Below are positions 9,075 through 17,911 of a DNA stretch of 64,000 nt, in pieces. Within the stretch, counting starts at the first letter, position 1, and each line of letters opens with the position of its first letter. Both the position numbers and the translations under genes were made by a program. The DNA comes from Pedobacter sp. PF22-3 (lineage in GTDB: Bacteria > Bacteroidota > Bacteroidia > Sphingobacteriales > Sphingobacteriaceae), in the NCBI RefSeq assembly GCF_026239555.1, contig NZ_JAPIVP010000020.1:1-64000 (forward strand). Reading direction: 5' to 3'. The notes beneath the pieces are model-generated. The model saw only the letters and a list, made by a program, of their open reading frames with translations, did no database searches and was not told the DNA's origin.

Positions 9075-9677
9075 ATGAAAAAATTATTATTATCTCTAGT
9101 AGCAGTAGCTGGTTTAGTTTATGGTGCACAAGCACAAACTGAAAAAGGAAATTTTATGTTAGGTGGTAATGTTGGTGTAAATTCTACTAAAGTAGATGGC
9201 GCTCCGAAAGCTGATTTCAGCTTCAGTGTATTACCTAGTGTTGGCTATTTTGTTGGAAACAACTTTGCAATTGGTACAGGTGTTGGTTACGAATACGATA
9301 AAACAGTAAGCAGCAGAACTGAGAAAGGTGCATTTAAAGTTGCTCCTTTTGGCCGTTACTATGTTGGTTTATCAGATCAATTTAAATTCTTCGGACAATT
9401 ATCAGTGCCATTGGCTTTTGGTGAATTAAAAACGACTGATGCTAACGGCGATAACGCAGTTAAAGTTGGTACTACTACCAATATCGGCGTAGAACTTGCT
9501 CCAGGTTTTGCTTTCTTCCCAACTAAGAAAATCGGTATCGAACTTTCGGTTAAAGGTTTAAGCTATGACAACTATACTGTTAAAGCTGAAGGAACTGGCG
9601 CTAAATTAAAAACAAATACTTTTGGTTTAAATGCTGATACTTTCGCACCAAGATTAGGTGTACAGTTCTACTTTTAA
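9075..9677 (+). CDS. Outer-membrane beta-barrel protein (porin-family fold)
   Basis: A 200-residue protein with a typical signal peptide (MKKLLLSLVAVAGLVYGAQAQ). Strands with alternating hydrophobic residues follow (SVLPSVGYFVGNNFAIGTGV, VELAPGFAFFPTKKIGIELS) and a terminal strand ends in the Phe of LGVQFYF. This is the pattern of an eight-strand outer-membrane barrel. Codon use is smooth and AT-rich, and the upstream region carries an inverted repeat, so it may be a strongly expressed and regulated gene. Family members have no defined substrate; adhesion, structural or small-pore roles are possible. It ends in a clear terminator. Confidence 0.85.
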   Translation: MKKLLLSLVAVAGLVYGAQAQTEKGNFMLGGNVGVNSTKVDGAPKADFSFSVLPSVGYFVGNNFAIGTGVGYEYDKTVSSRTEKGAFKVAPFGRYYVGLSDQFKFFGQLSVPLAFGELKTTDANGDNAVKVGTTTNIGVELAPGFAFFPTKKIGIELSVKGLSYDNYTVKAEGTGAKLKTNTFGLNADTFAPRLGVQFYF

Positions 9678-9725
9678 TTCATTCTCCCTTAGGGAAAATT
9701 TAATAAAATGACTTTTTTTTCGAAG

Positions 9726-9758
9726 AGCGTCCCGATGTTGAATCAGGACGCTTTTTGT
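9726..9758 (+). terminator. Terminator of the beta-barrel gene
   Basis: AGCGTCC pairs with GGACGCT across a 13-base loop and is followed by TTTTTG. It stops just before the end of the convergent M28 gene. The minus-strand reading lacks a T run, so it serves only the plus strand. Confidence 0.7.
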
Positions 9759-9760
9759 TT

Positions 9761-11413
9761 TTATTTCTTTTCACGGATGGATTTAAATTCCGATCCATTT
9801 TTCCATTTCGGATATGAAGCTTCATTACTGATCTGGTACCCCATATCAAAAAGCATCCGAACATCTTCTACAATACCCGATAAATCCCAGGTTTTGGCAT
9901 CGAAATTATCCTGTGGCGAATGGTAACGGAATTTGGTAAAATCAGCCACCTGTTTTAATCCCCATTCCCTACCATTTTTAATGTTATCAACCCCCGAACC
10001 TGTAAACAATGAGGGTACACCAACCTTGGCCAAATTAAAATGATCAGATCGGTAGTACAAACCAGATGATGGAACAGGATCCGGGACAATAACCCTCCCT
10101 TGCTTTTTAGCTGCTTCCGCTGCATAATCTTCCAGTTCTGACTGGCCAAAGCCATATACCACAATGTCTTTTGTTTTACCCGCGATGCCCATCATATCCA
10201 TATTGATGTTCGCAACAGTTTTATCCAATGGAAAAACAGGATGTTTGGCATAATACTCAGATCCTAAAAGACCTTGCTCTTCTGCTGTATAAGAAATAAA
10301 CAAAATGGTACGCCCCGGAGCTTTAGGCAATTTTTTAAATGCCGAAGCAATTTCGAATAAAGCTGCTACACCTGTTGCATTATCAACCGCTCCATTATAA
10401 ATAGAATCGCCCTGTACTTTCTCACCTATACCCAAATGATCCCAGTGTGCCGAGTATATAATTGCTTCATCTTTACGTTTATCGCCAGGTATTTGAGCCA
10501 GCACATTATAAGTAACTGATTTCTTGATGGTATTTTTAACCTTTAATGAGGTGGTAATATTTAAATCAACAGCCTTAAAACCTTTTTTGCGGGCACTTAA
10601 AGCCAATTGATCGAATGATTTTCCATCCAATGCAAATAGTTGCTTCGCCTTATCTAGCGTAATCCAACCTTCCACTACAGCCCTGCTCATTCCATTATCT
10701 TCACTTTGCAGGGTAAGTTTAGATTTCGACCAACCGCTTCGAACAACTGTCCACGGATAAGCCGCTGGCTCGGTATCGTGAACAATAATAATTCCTGTGG
10801 CTCCCTGACGGGCAGCTTCTTCAAATTTATAAGTCCATCTGCCGTAGTAAGTCATATTTTTACCCTTAAACAAAGTAGAATCTGCAAAACCAGGATCATT
10901 AATCAACACCACCACCGTTTTTCCCTTTACATTAAGATTTGCATAATCGTTCCAGCCAAATTCCGGAGCTACGATGCCATAACCTGCAAACACAAGTGGC
11001 GAGTTACTCATGCTTACTTCATCCTGTACGCGGCGGGTACCAGCCACAAAATCAGTTAAATAACTTAATGTTAGCGAAGCAGTTTTTCCTTTAAATACCA
11101 TTTTATCTTCAGGTACAGATTTAATTTCTACCATCGGCACCTCCTGGAAAAAACTATTTCCATTGCCTGGCTGTAGGCCTAGTTTCCCGAACTGAGTTTT
11201 GAGGTAATTAATGGTTTTGGTTGCGCCATTGGTAAAGGGTTTTCTTCCCTCTAAACTATCAGCAGCAATAACAGATAAATATTGGGTTAAACTAGAATCA
11301 TTAATGGCTTTTATAGCTAAAGAATCGGCACCAGTATTGGTACCTTTGGTCGCTTGTTTACAAGCGCCAAAGAAAAGAAGTGTACAGCTTGAAATTAGTA
11401 GGATTTTTTTCAT
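9761..11413 (-). CDS. M28 family zinc aminopeptidase lipoprotein with PA insert
   Basis: I chose the Met at 11413 because it begins the lipoprotein signal MKKILLISSCTLLFFGACKQ, with lipobox FGAC. The in-frame ATG at 11443 would add 10 residues before it. The order is signal, a protease-associated (PA) domain around residues 130-260, and a C-terminal M28 catalytic domain with the expected zinc ligands: HWDHLG, the Asp of VDNATG, the Glu pair of AEEQG, the Asp of NMDMMG and the His of YRSDHFNL. Such enzymes remove N-terminal residues from peptides at the cell surface or in the periplasm. It stands alone on the minus strand. A role in peptide scavenging is inferred from the peptidase-rich surroundings. 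Confidence 0.92.
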   Translation of the reverse strand: MKKILLISSCTLLFFGACKQATKGTNTGADSLAIKAINDSSLTQYLSVIAADSLEGRKPFTNGATKTINYLKTQFGKLGLQPGNGNSFFQEVPMVEIKSVPEDKMVFKGKTASLTLSYLTDFVAGTRRVQDEVSMSNSPLVFAGYGIVAPEFGWNDYANLNVKGKTVVVLINDPGFADSTLFKGKNMTYYGRWTYKFEEAARQGATGIIIVHDTEPAAYPWTVVRSGWSKSKLTLQSEDNGMSRAVVEGWITLDKAKQLFALDGKSFDQLALSARKKGFKAVDLNITTSLKVKNTIKKSVTYNVLAQIPGDKRKDEAIIYSAHWDHLGIGEKVQGDSIYNGAVDNATGVAALFEIASAFKKLPKAPGRTILFISYTAEEQGLLGSEYYAKHPVFPLDKTVANINMDMMGIAGKTKDIVVYGFGQSELEDYAAEAAKKQGRVIVPDPVPSSGLYYRSDHFNLAKVGVPSLFTGSGVDNIKNGREWGLKQVADFTKFRYHSPQDNFDAKTWDLSGIVEDVRMLFDMGYQISNEASYPKWKNGSEFKSIREKK

Positions 11414-11650
11414 TTTAAAGGATTTTTTCAAATCATTAATCACATTTGCTGAAAAATACGAAGAAATTGCTAAAAGGATGCAACCTGGTTAAACAACTGG
11501 CATTTATCAACTATAAGTCTGTAGTATTATCTATATATTAATGTATATTTAGTAGATATTATTCCATTTAAAGCAAAATCATTCTACATTATTTTAGCGA
11601 TTTAAAATTTATATTTCGCACAACATGCCTATACACTAACCTGCAACAAA

Positions 11651-12445
11651 ATGACTCTCAACCAATTATTTGCAAAAGTTGCTTTAGCCCAGGGCAAAAA
11701 ACTTTCTGGTGGCATTACCTGCAATGGCTTAAGGATACAGCTTAGACATGCACCTGGCAAAATGCCCGAACTCCTGGTAACTGGCGATGTAACCCTAACC
11801 ATTAAAGTATTTGATTTAACCACTACTGGAGTGCCGAAATTACATAGTTTAATAGCTGCTACACAGTCCAATATTGCAAATAAACTTAGGGGAGAAACTA
11901 TGGAGTATGATAGGTATTTATCTAATTATGATACTAAGGCCAACAAATTTAACAAAAACACTCAGGCATTATACAATGTTAGGTATAGAATTAATTACAT
12001 TGTAAAGCTCGAAAAAATTAGCCGGTTAAGCCAATTATCAGGTAATGATTTTGTTTTGGCAGTTGTAGATCGGATCGGTTTTAAAACTGACAATTTAAAT
12101 ACAAGTGGATTAACTGATGGAAAAGGTGGCCCAGCTACAGTTGTATATAACGACTGGTGTAAATACCCAAACATCAGTACACATGAATTTTTTCATACTT
12201 TAGGGTTAGGTCATATCAAGGGAACCTCAAGCAAGAAAAGTTTGATGGGCGAAGTTGCAGGGACACACAATAATGCTGTCTCATTGAATGAACTATTTAT
12301 AATGAATAAATATTTAATGGCAAATTTGGTTGATATGTCTAATGGTCAATACGCTAGCCCAACTTTAAATACAGCAGAGAATTTACGCAAATTTTTAAAC
12401 AACCCTACCAATGGATTTAAATATAACAAAGCTAAGTTTAGGTAA
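11651..12445 (+). CDS. Metzincin-type zinc metallopeptidase, unassigned family
   Basis: A 264-residue protein with the extended zinc signature HExxHxxGxxH (H178, E179, H182, H188 in STHEFFHTLGLGH) and a likely Met-turn at SLMGE (M199), so it should be an active metzincin. No convincing signal peptide is present: the N-terminus MTLNQLFAKVALAQGKKL is not hydrophobic enough. It may therefore be cytosolic, or its export may use another route. The N-terminal 80 residues are not recognised. Its last 35 bases overlap the start of the cytochrome-like gene, which implies translational coupling. The neighbouring subtilase and M57-type peptidase make a group of unrelated proteases here. The function is otherwise unknown. 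Confidence 0.7.
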   Translation: MTLNQLFAKVALAQGKKLSGGITCNGLRIQLRHAPGKMPELLVTGDVTLTIKVFDLTTTGVPKLHSLIAATQSNIANKLRGETMEYDRYLSNYDTKANKFNKNTQALYNVRYRINYIVKLEKISRLSQLSGNDFVLAVVDRIGFKTDNLNTSGLTDGKGGPATVVYNDWCKYPNISTHEFFHTLGLGHIKGTSSKKSLMGEVAGTHNNAVSLNELFIMNKYLMANLVDMSNGQYASPTLNTAENLRKFLNNPTNGFKYNKAKFR

Positions 12446-12866
12446 TCTATTACTGGTCTTACTTACCTTAAGCTGTATAAATCGAAACAATGATAGTTCT
12501 GAGACGCTGGCTAAGATCAAGACAGACACCTGTAAAATAGACCAAGAAAAGGCAGATGCACTTGGATCGGATATTAGTTGTACAAGCTGCCACACATTAG
12601 CAGAAGAAAGAGTTTCTCCCAATGTATTTACCATGAAAGAGGTTTCTGACATGGATAGTTTAAAATTGAGAGATTTTTTGTTCATCATTAAGCATAAAAA
12701 GAATCTTAGTTTATATAAAGATGCTCCGATTACAAAACAACGGCTTAAAAAAATTGATAGTCTATCCGATTGTGACCGTAAAAACCTGATACATTATATT
12801 AAAGAATATAACCGGCCACATTTGTACATATTAAGAACCGCGGAAGATACTATACCTGAAAAATAA
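12411..12866 (+). CDS. Small monohaem cytochrome c-like lipoprotein
   Basis: A 151-residue protein. An N-terminal hydrophobic stretch ends in the lipobox-like LTLSC (Cys22), which suggests lipid anchoring in the periplasm. One haem-binding site, CTSCH (57-61), is present, and Met75 in VFTMKEV is one candidate distal ligand. The C-terminal helix DRKNLIHYIKEYN resembles the last helix of small class I cytochromes c. It overlaps the metzincin gene by 35 bases in another frame, so the two are co-expressed. The partner and electron donor are unknown. The pairing with a peptidase is unusual. Confidence 0.65.
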   Translation: MDLNITKLSLGNLLLVLLTLSCINRNNDSSETLAKIKTDTCKIDQEKADALGSDISCTSCHTLAEERVSPNVFTMKEVSDMDSLKLRDFLFIIKHKKNLSLYKDAPITKQRLKKIDSLSDCDRKNLIHYIKEYNRPHLYILRTAEDTIPEK

Positions 12867-12990
12867 GCGTAAAGTTTTACGATTTTCCCCACTGGATTTA
12901 AATAAGCTAAGTTTAGGTAAAATATCTTAATTTACTTTAGTGACATAGTCAACTACATAAAAACCCTCAAAAGAAGTATATCTATTCTAA

Positions 12991-15816
12991 TTATTTCTTA
13001 ATCAGCTTAAATTTCTTCAATTGCTGTCCGTTTTTATTAATCACCCCTACATATACCCCTGTTGATAAAGCATTGAGTAGAAACCTATTCGAACTGGTAG
13101 CTTTTTCTTCAAAAACTTTCTGTCCTAACATATTAAAAACAGATAAACTGTAATCTTCAAATGAACCGCTCAAAATGGTTAAATAATCGGCTACAGGATT
13201 AGGAAAAAAAGAAAATTCATTCTCTTTCAGAATAACCACAGATACCAGATCGCTCTGAATCTTACCGCTGGCCGTTTCGAAAGTAACCCGATAAAATTGG
13301 ATTCCGGCTTTCGGTTTATCATCAAAAGCGGTATAATTAAGCTGATTTGAAATGGGTTTGGTCTGCGCTAAAATACTAAAAGTATTTGGACCTGTCAGTT
13401 TTTCCCAGATGATGTTCTTTAAATCCAAAGTAGTGCCTATGCTCAGATCAATTCTTACCCGATTATCATCAGCCACCGATGCAAATAAATTTCTCACATA
13501 ACAGGCAATTCCTTGCTGGGTATAATCAATTGTATAACTTTTTAAGCCCGTAAAATCTGTACCGTTTGCCGCCACAGCAAAATATTTGCTATTAATCTTG
13601 CTTGCTTCAAGCTTAACCAGGGTATCAGCAAGCGTTAAAACCGGAGAAAGGATATTATCTGCAATATTATACAAAGTATAGTCTTTTGCGCCAGGCTGTG
13701 GATTCCAGCTAAGCACTAAAGCTTCTTTACAAAAATAACCAACGCTTAATATCCTGGGACTTGAAATAACAAACGGCTGGCTCAATATTACATTTCCTTC
13801 AACTTCCATTTTTATCATTGCTTTAACAAACAAATCTGGTGGAATCCAATGGTAAAAACCTTTACTCAAATCTACGCCAGCGGCAATGGGTTTCCATGTA
13901 GTACCTTCATCATAGCTTACAGATAGGTTTCCCGTTTTGCTAGTATAAGTATTTTCCCAGCGGATGTAGTTATCTTCATTGGCAAAAAAGTATTCATTTT
14001 TAACCGGACTAATAAAGGAAAAAATGTTTTTTAATGTATAAAGATAAGCCAATGCGAAAGGTTGGTTATCTCCCTGTTTGATTTTATTTCCATTCACATG
14101 AACAGTATAAATACCAGCAGATGGATTATCGAGCGTAACCTGCTGAACATTATTGATCATATCTGCCTTACGTACTGCTGGCTTGGAGAGGGAATCTAAT
14201 TGAGGAAAACTGCTTAATACCCATGGCAGCATAAAATTCCCGGCAGGCGTTTCTAGACTTAGGTCCAATCCGTTAACTAAACTCTGTGCGGCATTTACAA
14301 CAGCGGGAGGATCGTTCCAGGCGATGGTTAGTTTCACTTCCGCCACATTAGCCGGAATAGTCAAAGGAATAAGCAGATCCTGATTTTTGGCAACTTTATA
14401 AAGTGATGCCCTATTTTCATCTAAAGTTTTTAAAGATTGGGCTACATTGAGTTTTCCGTAGCCATAAACAAAATCAACCTGGGGCGTACCTAAATCATCC
14501 GCAGAATTAATTACTGTTGCCTTAATTAATGAAGCAGAAGCCGCTTTCTTATATTTCTGTTGATAAAATTGTTCCAATAAAACAATAGATCCACTAGTAA
14601 TTGCCGCAGCACCCGATGTTCCATCTTCGCCCAGGGCAACAAGTTCAGGTTTAACGCGACCATCATATGCAGGCCCCTTACTGCTCAGATTTTCAGAAAT
14701 ATTTTCCCTGTTGATCCCTCCTATCACCAATAGATTTTTCGCCTGCTTAAAATTACCCGTTAAATTGGCGCGGGCTGTTATACCTTGATAAAACCCTACA
14801 GATGGCGTGGAAGTTCCTTTATTTCCTGCAGAAAAAACATGGATCAAAGTATCGGTTTCAAAAATCTGTTTATCGTATGCCGCAGCTTCCATTCCATAAT
14901 CATTATCGATATCGGTGCCGTAAGAATGATTTTGAACCTTAACCTGAAACTTGTTTAAATCGGTAACCAGATCTGGCATCAGGTTAGTGAAATCAGAATA
15001 AGCTAGTTTGGCCTTTGGGGCTGCACCCAAACCCCGGATAAAGGAATTGCCATTGCCCAAAGCTAAAGTTGCCATAATAGTAGCATGGGTAGTTGGTGTT
15101 TTACCAATAGTTGCACCGGTAATGGTTTTCCCCAATAAGTCCAGATCTGCAGCATCATACATCCCCTCTTTAAAAGAAACATTTATGCCGCCACCATCAA
15201 TATCTGGAAAAAGATCTCGTGCATTAGAGATCTGGTTTAGGCCTAGATCGAGACCATTAATAACGACTTCTTCTTTAGCAACAGGCAAAACATCAGCGTA
15301 TAAGATATCATTAAGCTCCAACAATAACATTAATTCACCTGGCGATAGGTAAACAGTAGAAATGTGGTTGATGCTATCAGTTGATTTAATCTTTAAACCT
15401 GCAACAGCCTTTGGTAACGCATTTATATTTTTGAAGGCTAGCCTAACCAGGATAGAATCATTTCTTTTACTGCTTTTACTCAGCACTTTCATCAATCTGT
15501 CACTAACCTTCCAAAGTCCATTGGCTTTTTCCTGATAAATTATACTGTTAGAGAAGTTAGAAACATTTGATTTTTCGACGATAAAATAATCACCCGAAAG
15601 ACTTTTTTGAGGTTTTAATAATTGAATTTCGGCTGCTGTTAACTTACGGTTAAACCTAACTAAAACTGACTGATCGTCGCTTAATTTTAAAACATTACCC
15701 GTTTTGGAAATATATTTTTCATTTTTTTTATCTATTCCAACAGGTTGTACCTGTGCGTTTAAACTAAAAACAGACAGACAAAAACATAAAACTAAAAATA
15801 CAGTATTGACTTTCAA
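12991..15816 (-). CDS. S8 subtilisin-family serine peptidase with T9SS sorting domain
   Basis: A 941-residue secreted protein with signal peptide (ending in SLNAQ), an N-terminal prodomain-like segment, a subtilase core (about 185-470), Ig-like regions, and a C-terminal type A T9SS sorting domain (about 860-941, starting FSFFPNPVADYLTI). The T9SS would carry it across the outer membrane. His244 in TTHATIMATL, Asn332 in SAGNKGT and Ser401 in GTSGAAAI are the expected catalytic His, oxyanion Asn and nucleophile. At the place of the catalytic Asp the sequence reads VSFKEG, so Glu217 stands in for Asp. Some Bacteroidota S8 proteins share this as far as I recall. Activity is likely but not assured. 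Confidence 0.9.
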   Translation of the reverse strand: MKVNTVFLVLCFCLSVFSLNAQVQPVGIDKKNEKYISKTGNVLKLSDDQSVLVRFNRKLTAAEIQLLKPQKSLSGDYFIVEKSNVSNFSNSIIYQEKANGLWKVSDRLMKVLSKSSKRNDSILVRLAFKNINALPKAVAGLKIKSTDSINHISTVYLSPGELMLLLELNDILYADVLPVAKEEVVINGLDLGLNQISNARDLFPDIDGGGINVSFKEGMYDAADLDLLGKTITGATIGKTPTTHATIMATLALGNGNSFIRGLGAAPKAKLAYSDFTNLMPDLVTDLNKFQVKVQNHSYGTDIDNDYGMEAAAYDKQIFETDTLIHVFSAGNKGTSTPSVGFYQGITARANLTGNFKQAKNLLVIGGINRENISENLSSKGPAYDGRVKPELVALGEDGTSGAAAITSGSIVLLEQFYQQKYKKAASASLIKATVINSADDLGTPQVDFVYGYGKLNVAQSLKTLDENRASLYKVAKNQDLLIPLTIPANVAEVKLTIAWNDPPAVVNAAQSLVNGLDLSLETPAGNFMLPWVLSSFPQLDSLSKPAVRKADMINNVQQVTLDNPSAGIYTVHVNGNKIKQGDNQPFALAYLYTLKNIFSFISPVKNEYFFANEDNYIRWENTYTSKTGNLSVSYDEGTTWKPIAAGVDLSKGFYHWIPPDLFVKAMIKMEVEGNVILSQPFVISSPRILSVGYFCKEALVLSWNPQPGAKDYTLYNIADNILSPVLTLADTLVKLEASKINSKYFAVAANGTDFTGLKSYTIDYTQQGIACYVRNLFASVADDNRVRIDLSIGTTLDLKNIIWEKLTGPNTFSILAQTKPISNQLNYTAFDDKPKAGIQFYRVTFETASGKIQSDLVSVVILKENEFSFFPNPVADYLTILSGSFEDYSLSVFNMLGQKVFEEKATSSNRFLLNALSTGVYVGVINKNGQQLKKFKLIKK

Positions 15817-15939
15817 AAATTATTTTATTATAAAATTTTGGTTACATGATATATGTTCCCTAAATTAGGATTTATAAGGTAATTCACAAATATTATTAAC
15901 TAACTTATTCAACCTAAACTAAATTTAATTCTAACTAAG

Positions 15940-16776
15940 ATGAAAACAACCAATTTTTTATCACTTGCAGCATCATGCCTTTTACTCACTAATTTATATT
16001 CCTGTAAGAGCAATACTACAGAAAATGCAATAGAAGGCAAGACTGAAATTTCTGCAGGCAAATTATCTCAGATCAAATCCTTAGGCTTCAGTACCGACAA
16101 TATCCGTAAAATAGATGAAGGTTATCTGGTAGAAGGCGATATTCTTTTAACTGACGCCAATTTAGCTGAACCATCTACTGATGCAAATTTAAACATTGCC
16201 GAAACTGAACAGTACCGAACCACAAATGTGGTGAAATCTTTACCTCGTGTGGTGACCGTTTCAGTTACCAATTTACCACAGGTGTACAGCGATGCGGTAA
16301 ATACCATGATTTCGAGATACAACTCTTTAGGTCTGCGCCTTACTTTTCAAAGGGCCAGTGCAGGTGCTAAAGGCAACATCGACATTGTTGGCTTTAATGA
16401 AGGTCCGAGCGGTGGCTTTATTACTTTAGGCTCATCAGGCTTCCCTACTTCATCAGGTGCTCCTTACAGCCAGGTAAAAATGAACACCAACGCTTCAGCT
16501 TATGGCACCAACCCCAATCTATTGTATTTAGCTTCTGTTCTTCAACATGAAGTTGGTCACTGCATCGGTTTCCGCCATACAGATTACATGAATCGTGCGT
16601 TTAGCTGTGGTGCTAGCGGGGCTGGAAACGAAGGCGCATCAAATGTTGGTGCTGTAAGGATTCCGGGAACTCCTTCTAGTCCGGATGCTGCTTCTTTTAT
16701 GTTAGCCTGTTCTAACGGTGGCAACCGCACCTTTAATGCAAACGATGTAATTGCAATCAACTACCTATACAAATAA
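15940..16776 (+). CDS. M57-type (dual-action HEIGH) metallopeptidase lipoprotein
   Basis: A 278-residue lipoprotein: the signal peptide ends in the lipobox LYSC. The zinc signature HEVGHCIGFRHTDY (HExxHxxGxxH) lies around residue 205 and is the hallmark of the Bacteroidota HEIGH family (PF12388). The C-terminal part, SFMLACSNGGNRTFNANDVIAINYLY, also matches the usual end of that family. The preceding 100 residues form the usual N-terminal half of the protease. It is divergent from the T9SS subtilase gene (124-base spacer) and followed by its own terminator. It acts in the periplasm or on the cell surface; the substrate is unknown. Confidence 0.88.
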   Translation: MKTTNFLSLAASCLLLTNLYSCKSNTTENAIEGKTEISAGKLSQIKSLGFSTDNIRKIDEGYLVEGDILLTDANLAEPSTDANLNIAETEQYRTTNVVKSLPRVVTVSVTNLPQVYSDAVNTMISRYNSLGLRLTFQRASAGAKGNIDIVGFNEGPSGGFITLGSSGFPTSSGAPYSQVKMNTNASAYGTNPNLLYLASVLQHEVGHCIGFRHTDYMNRAFSCGASGAGNEGASNVGAVRIPGTPSSPDAASFMLACSNGGNRTFNANDVIAINYLYK

Positions 16777-16805
16777 TAATATTAACGGATTACCTTAACA
16801 GATCA

Positions 16806-16835
16806 GAAGCCCCGAAAATTTCGGGGCTTTTTTGT
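16806..16835 (+). terminator. Terminator of the HEIGH peptidase gene
   Basis: GCCCCGAAA pairs with TTTCGGGGC around a 2-base loop, followed by six T. It begins about 30 bases after the stop. Confidence 0.9.
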
Positions 16836-16854
16836 TTGACTCTTATTAAACAAG

Positions 16855-17800
16855 TTACTATTAACCACAGATGAAACAAATACTAACTTGGTAAATTGCC
16901 AGGACTAATAAAGGATTAGCCTCATAAGACGCCCCATATTAAAAAGACCCTGAAATAAATTCAGGGTGACGCAGCGATTAAATTAGCCTCAGCAATGACG
17001 ACTTATCGTTATAAAAAATGGTTTGTGAGGACACAAACCATGGCAAAAAGGAAGAGAAAACTTTGCATTAGAAAGGTTTAGATTTGAAACCCAACCCTAA
17101 AATAATTAAACCTGATAGCGCCAAATAGCTCCCGATTTAAGAAAATATTGTATTTAGGAAAATTCAAATCGGGACTATAGGCAATAGCAGGACTGAAATA
17201 ACCGAAGAACTACCTGGCCCTGCTTTCCAAAAAAAATATCTAACAGTAAAACAAACACTTACTATGTAGATTGCCAAGACTAATAAAGGATTAGCCTCAT
17301 AAGACGCCCCATATTAAAAAGACCCTGAAATAAATTCAGGGTGACGCAGCGATTAAATTAGCCTCAGCAATGACGACTTATCGTTATAAAAAATGGTTTG
17401 TGAGGACACAAACCATGGCAAAAAGGAAGAGAAAACTTTGCATTAGAAAGGTTTAGATTTGAAACCCAACCCTAAAATAATTAAACCTGATAGCGCCAAA
17501 TAGCTCCCGATTTAAGAAAATATTGTATTTAGGAAAATTCAAATCGGGACTATAGGCAATAGCAGGACTGAAATAACCGAAGAACTACCTGGCCCTACTT
17601 TCCAAAAAAGTTATTTAACACTAAAACAAATACTAACTTGGTAAATTGCCAGGACTAATAAAAGATTAGCCTTATAATACGCCCCATATTAAAAAGACCC
17701 TGAAATAAATTCAGGGTGACGCAGCGATTAAATTAGCCTCAGCAATGACGACTTATCGTTATAAAAAATGGTTTGTGAGGACAAAAACCATGGCGAGGGA
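16855..17800. repeat. 375-bp tandem repeat, about 2.5 non-coding copies
   Basis: A marker (GACTAATAAA) recurs at 16903, 17278 and 17653, giving an exact period of 375 bases. The first two copies are almost identical and the third stops near 17793. Each unit contains a CCCTGAA...TTCAGGG hairpin, a TGGTTTGTG...CACAAACCA hairpin (broken by one change in copy 3) and a CCCGATTT...AAATCGGG arm pair. No open frame of useful length spans a unit. It is not a CRISPR array. Possible readings are tandem small-RNA genes or an amplified miniature element. Confidence 0.85.
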
Positions 17801-17837
17801 AACTTTGTTTCCAAAACAGATGGCTTGCAGTAAAAAT

Positions 17838-17907
17838 ATTTAACCACAGATAGATACTGATAAACATGGATTGAATCTGTATGCATCCTTTTTATCTGTG
17901 GTTAAAT
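17838..17907 (-). terminator. Long hairpin after the S9 peptidase gene
   Basis: Fifteen-base perfect arms ATTTAACCACAGATA and TATCTGTGGTTAAAT are separated by about 40 bases, just beyond the stop of the minus-strand peptidase gene. It is probably a terminator or mRNA-stabilising stem. The same AACCACAGAT word occurs near 16863, before the tandem repeat. Confidence 0.5.
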
Positions 17908-17911
17908 GAAA

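Noticed and set aside
16855..17800. CRISPR or IS element
   Set aside because: Period of 375 bases, no spacers, no transposase frame and no terminal inverted repeats.
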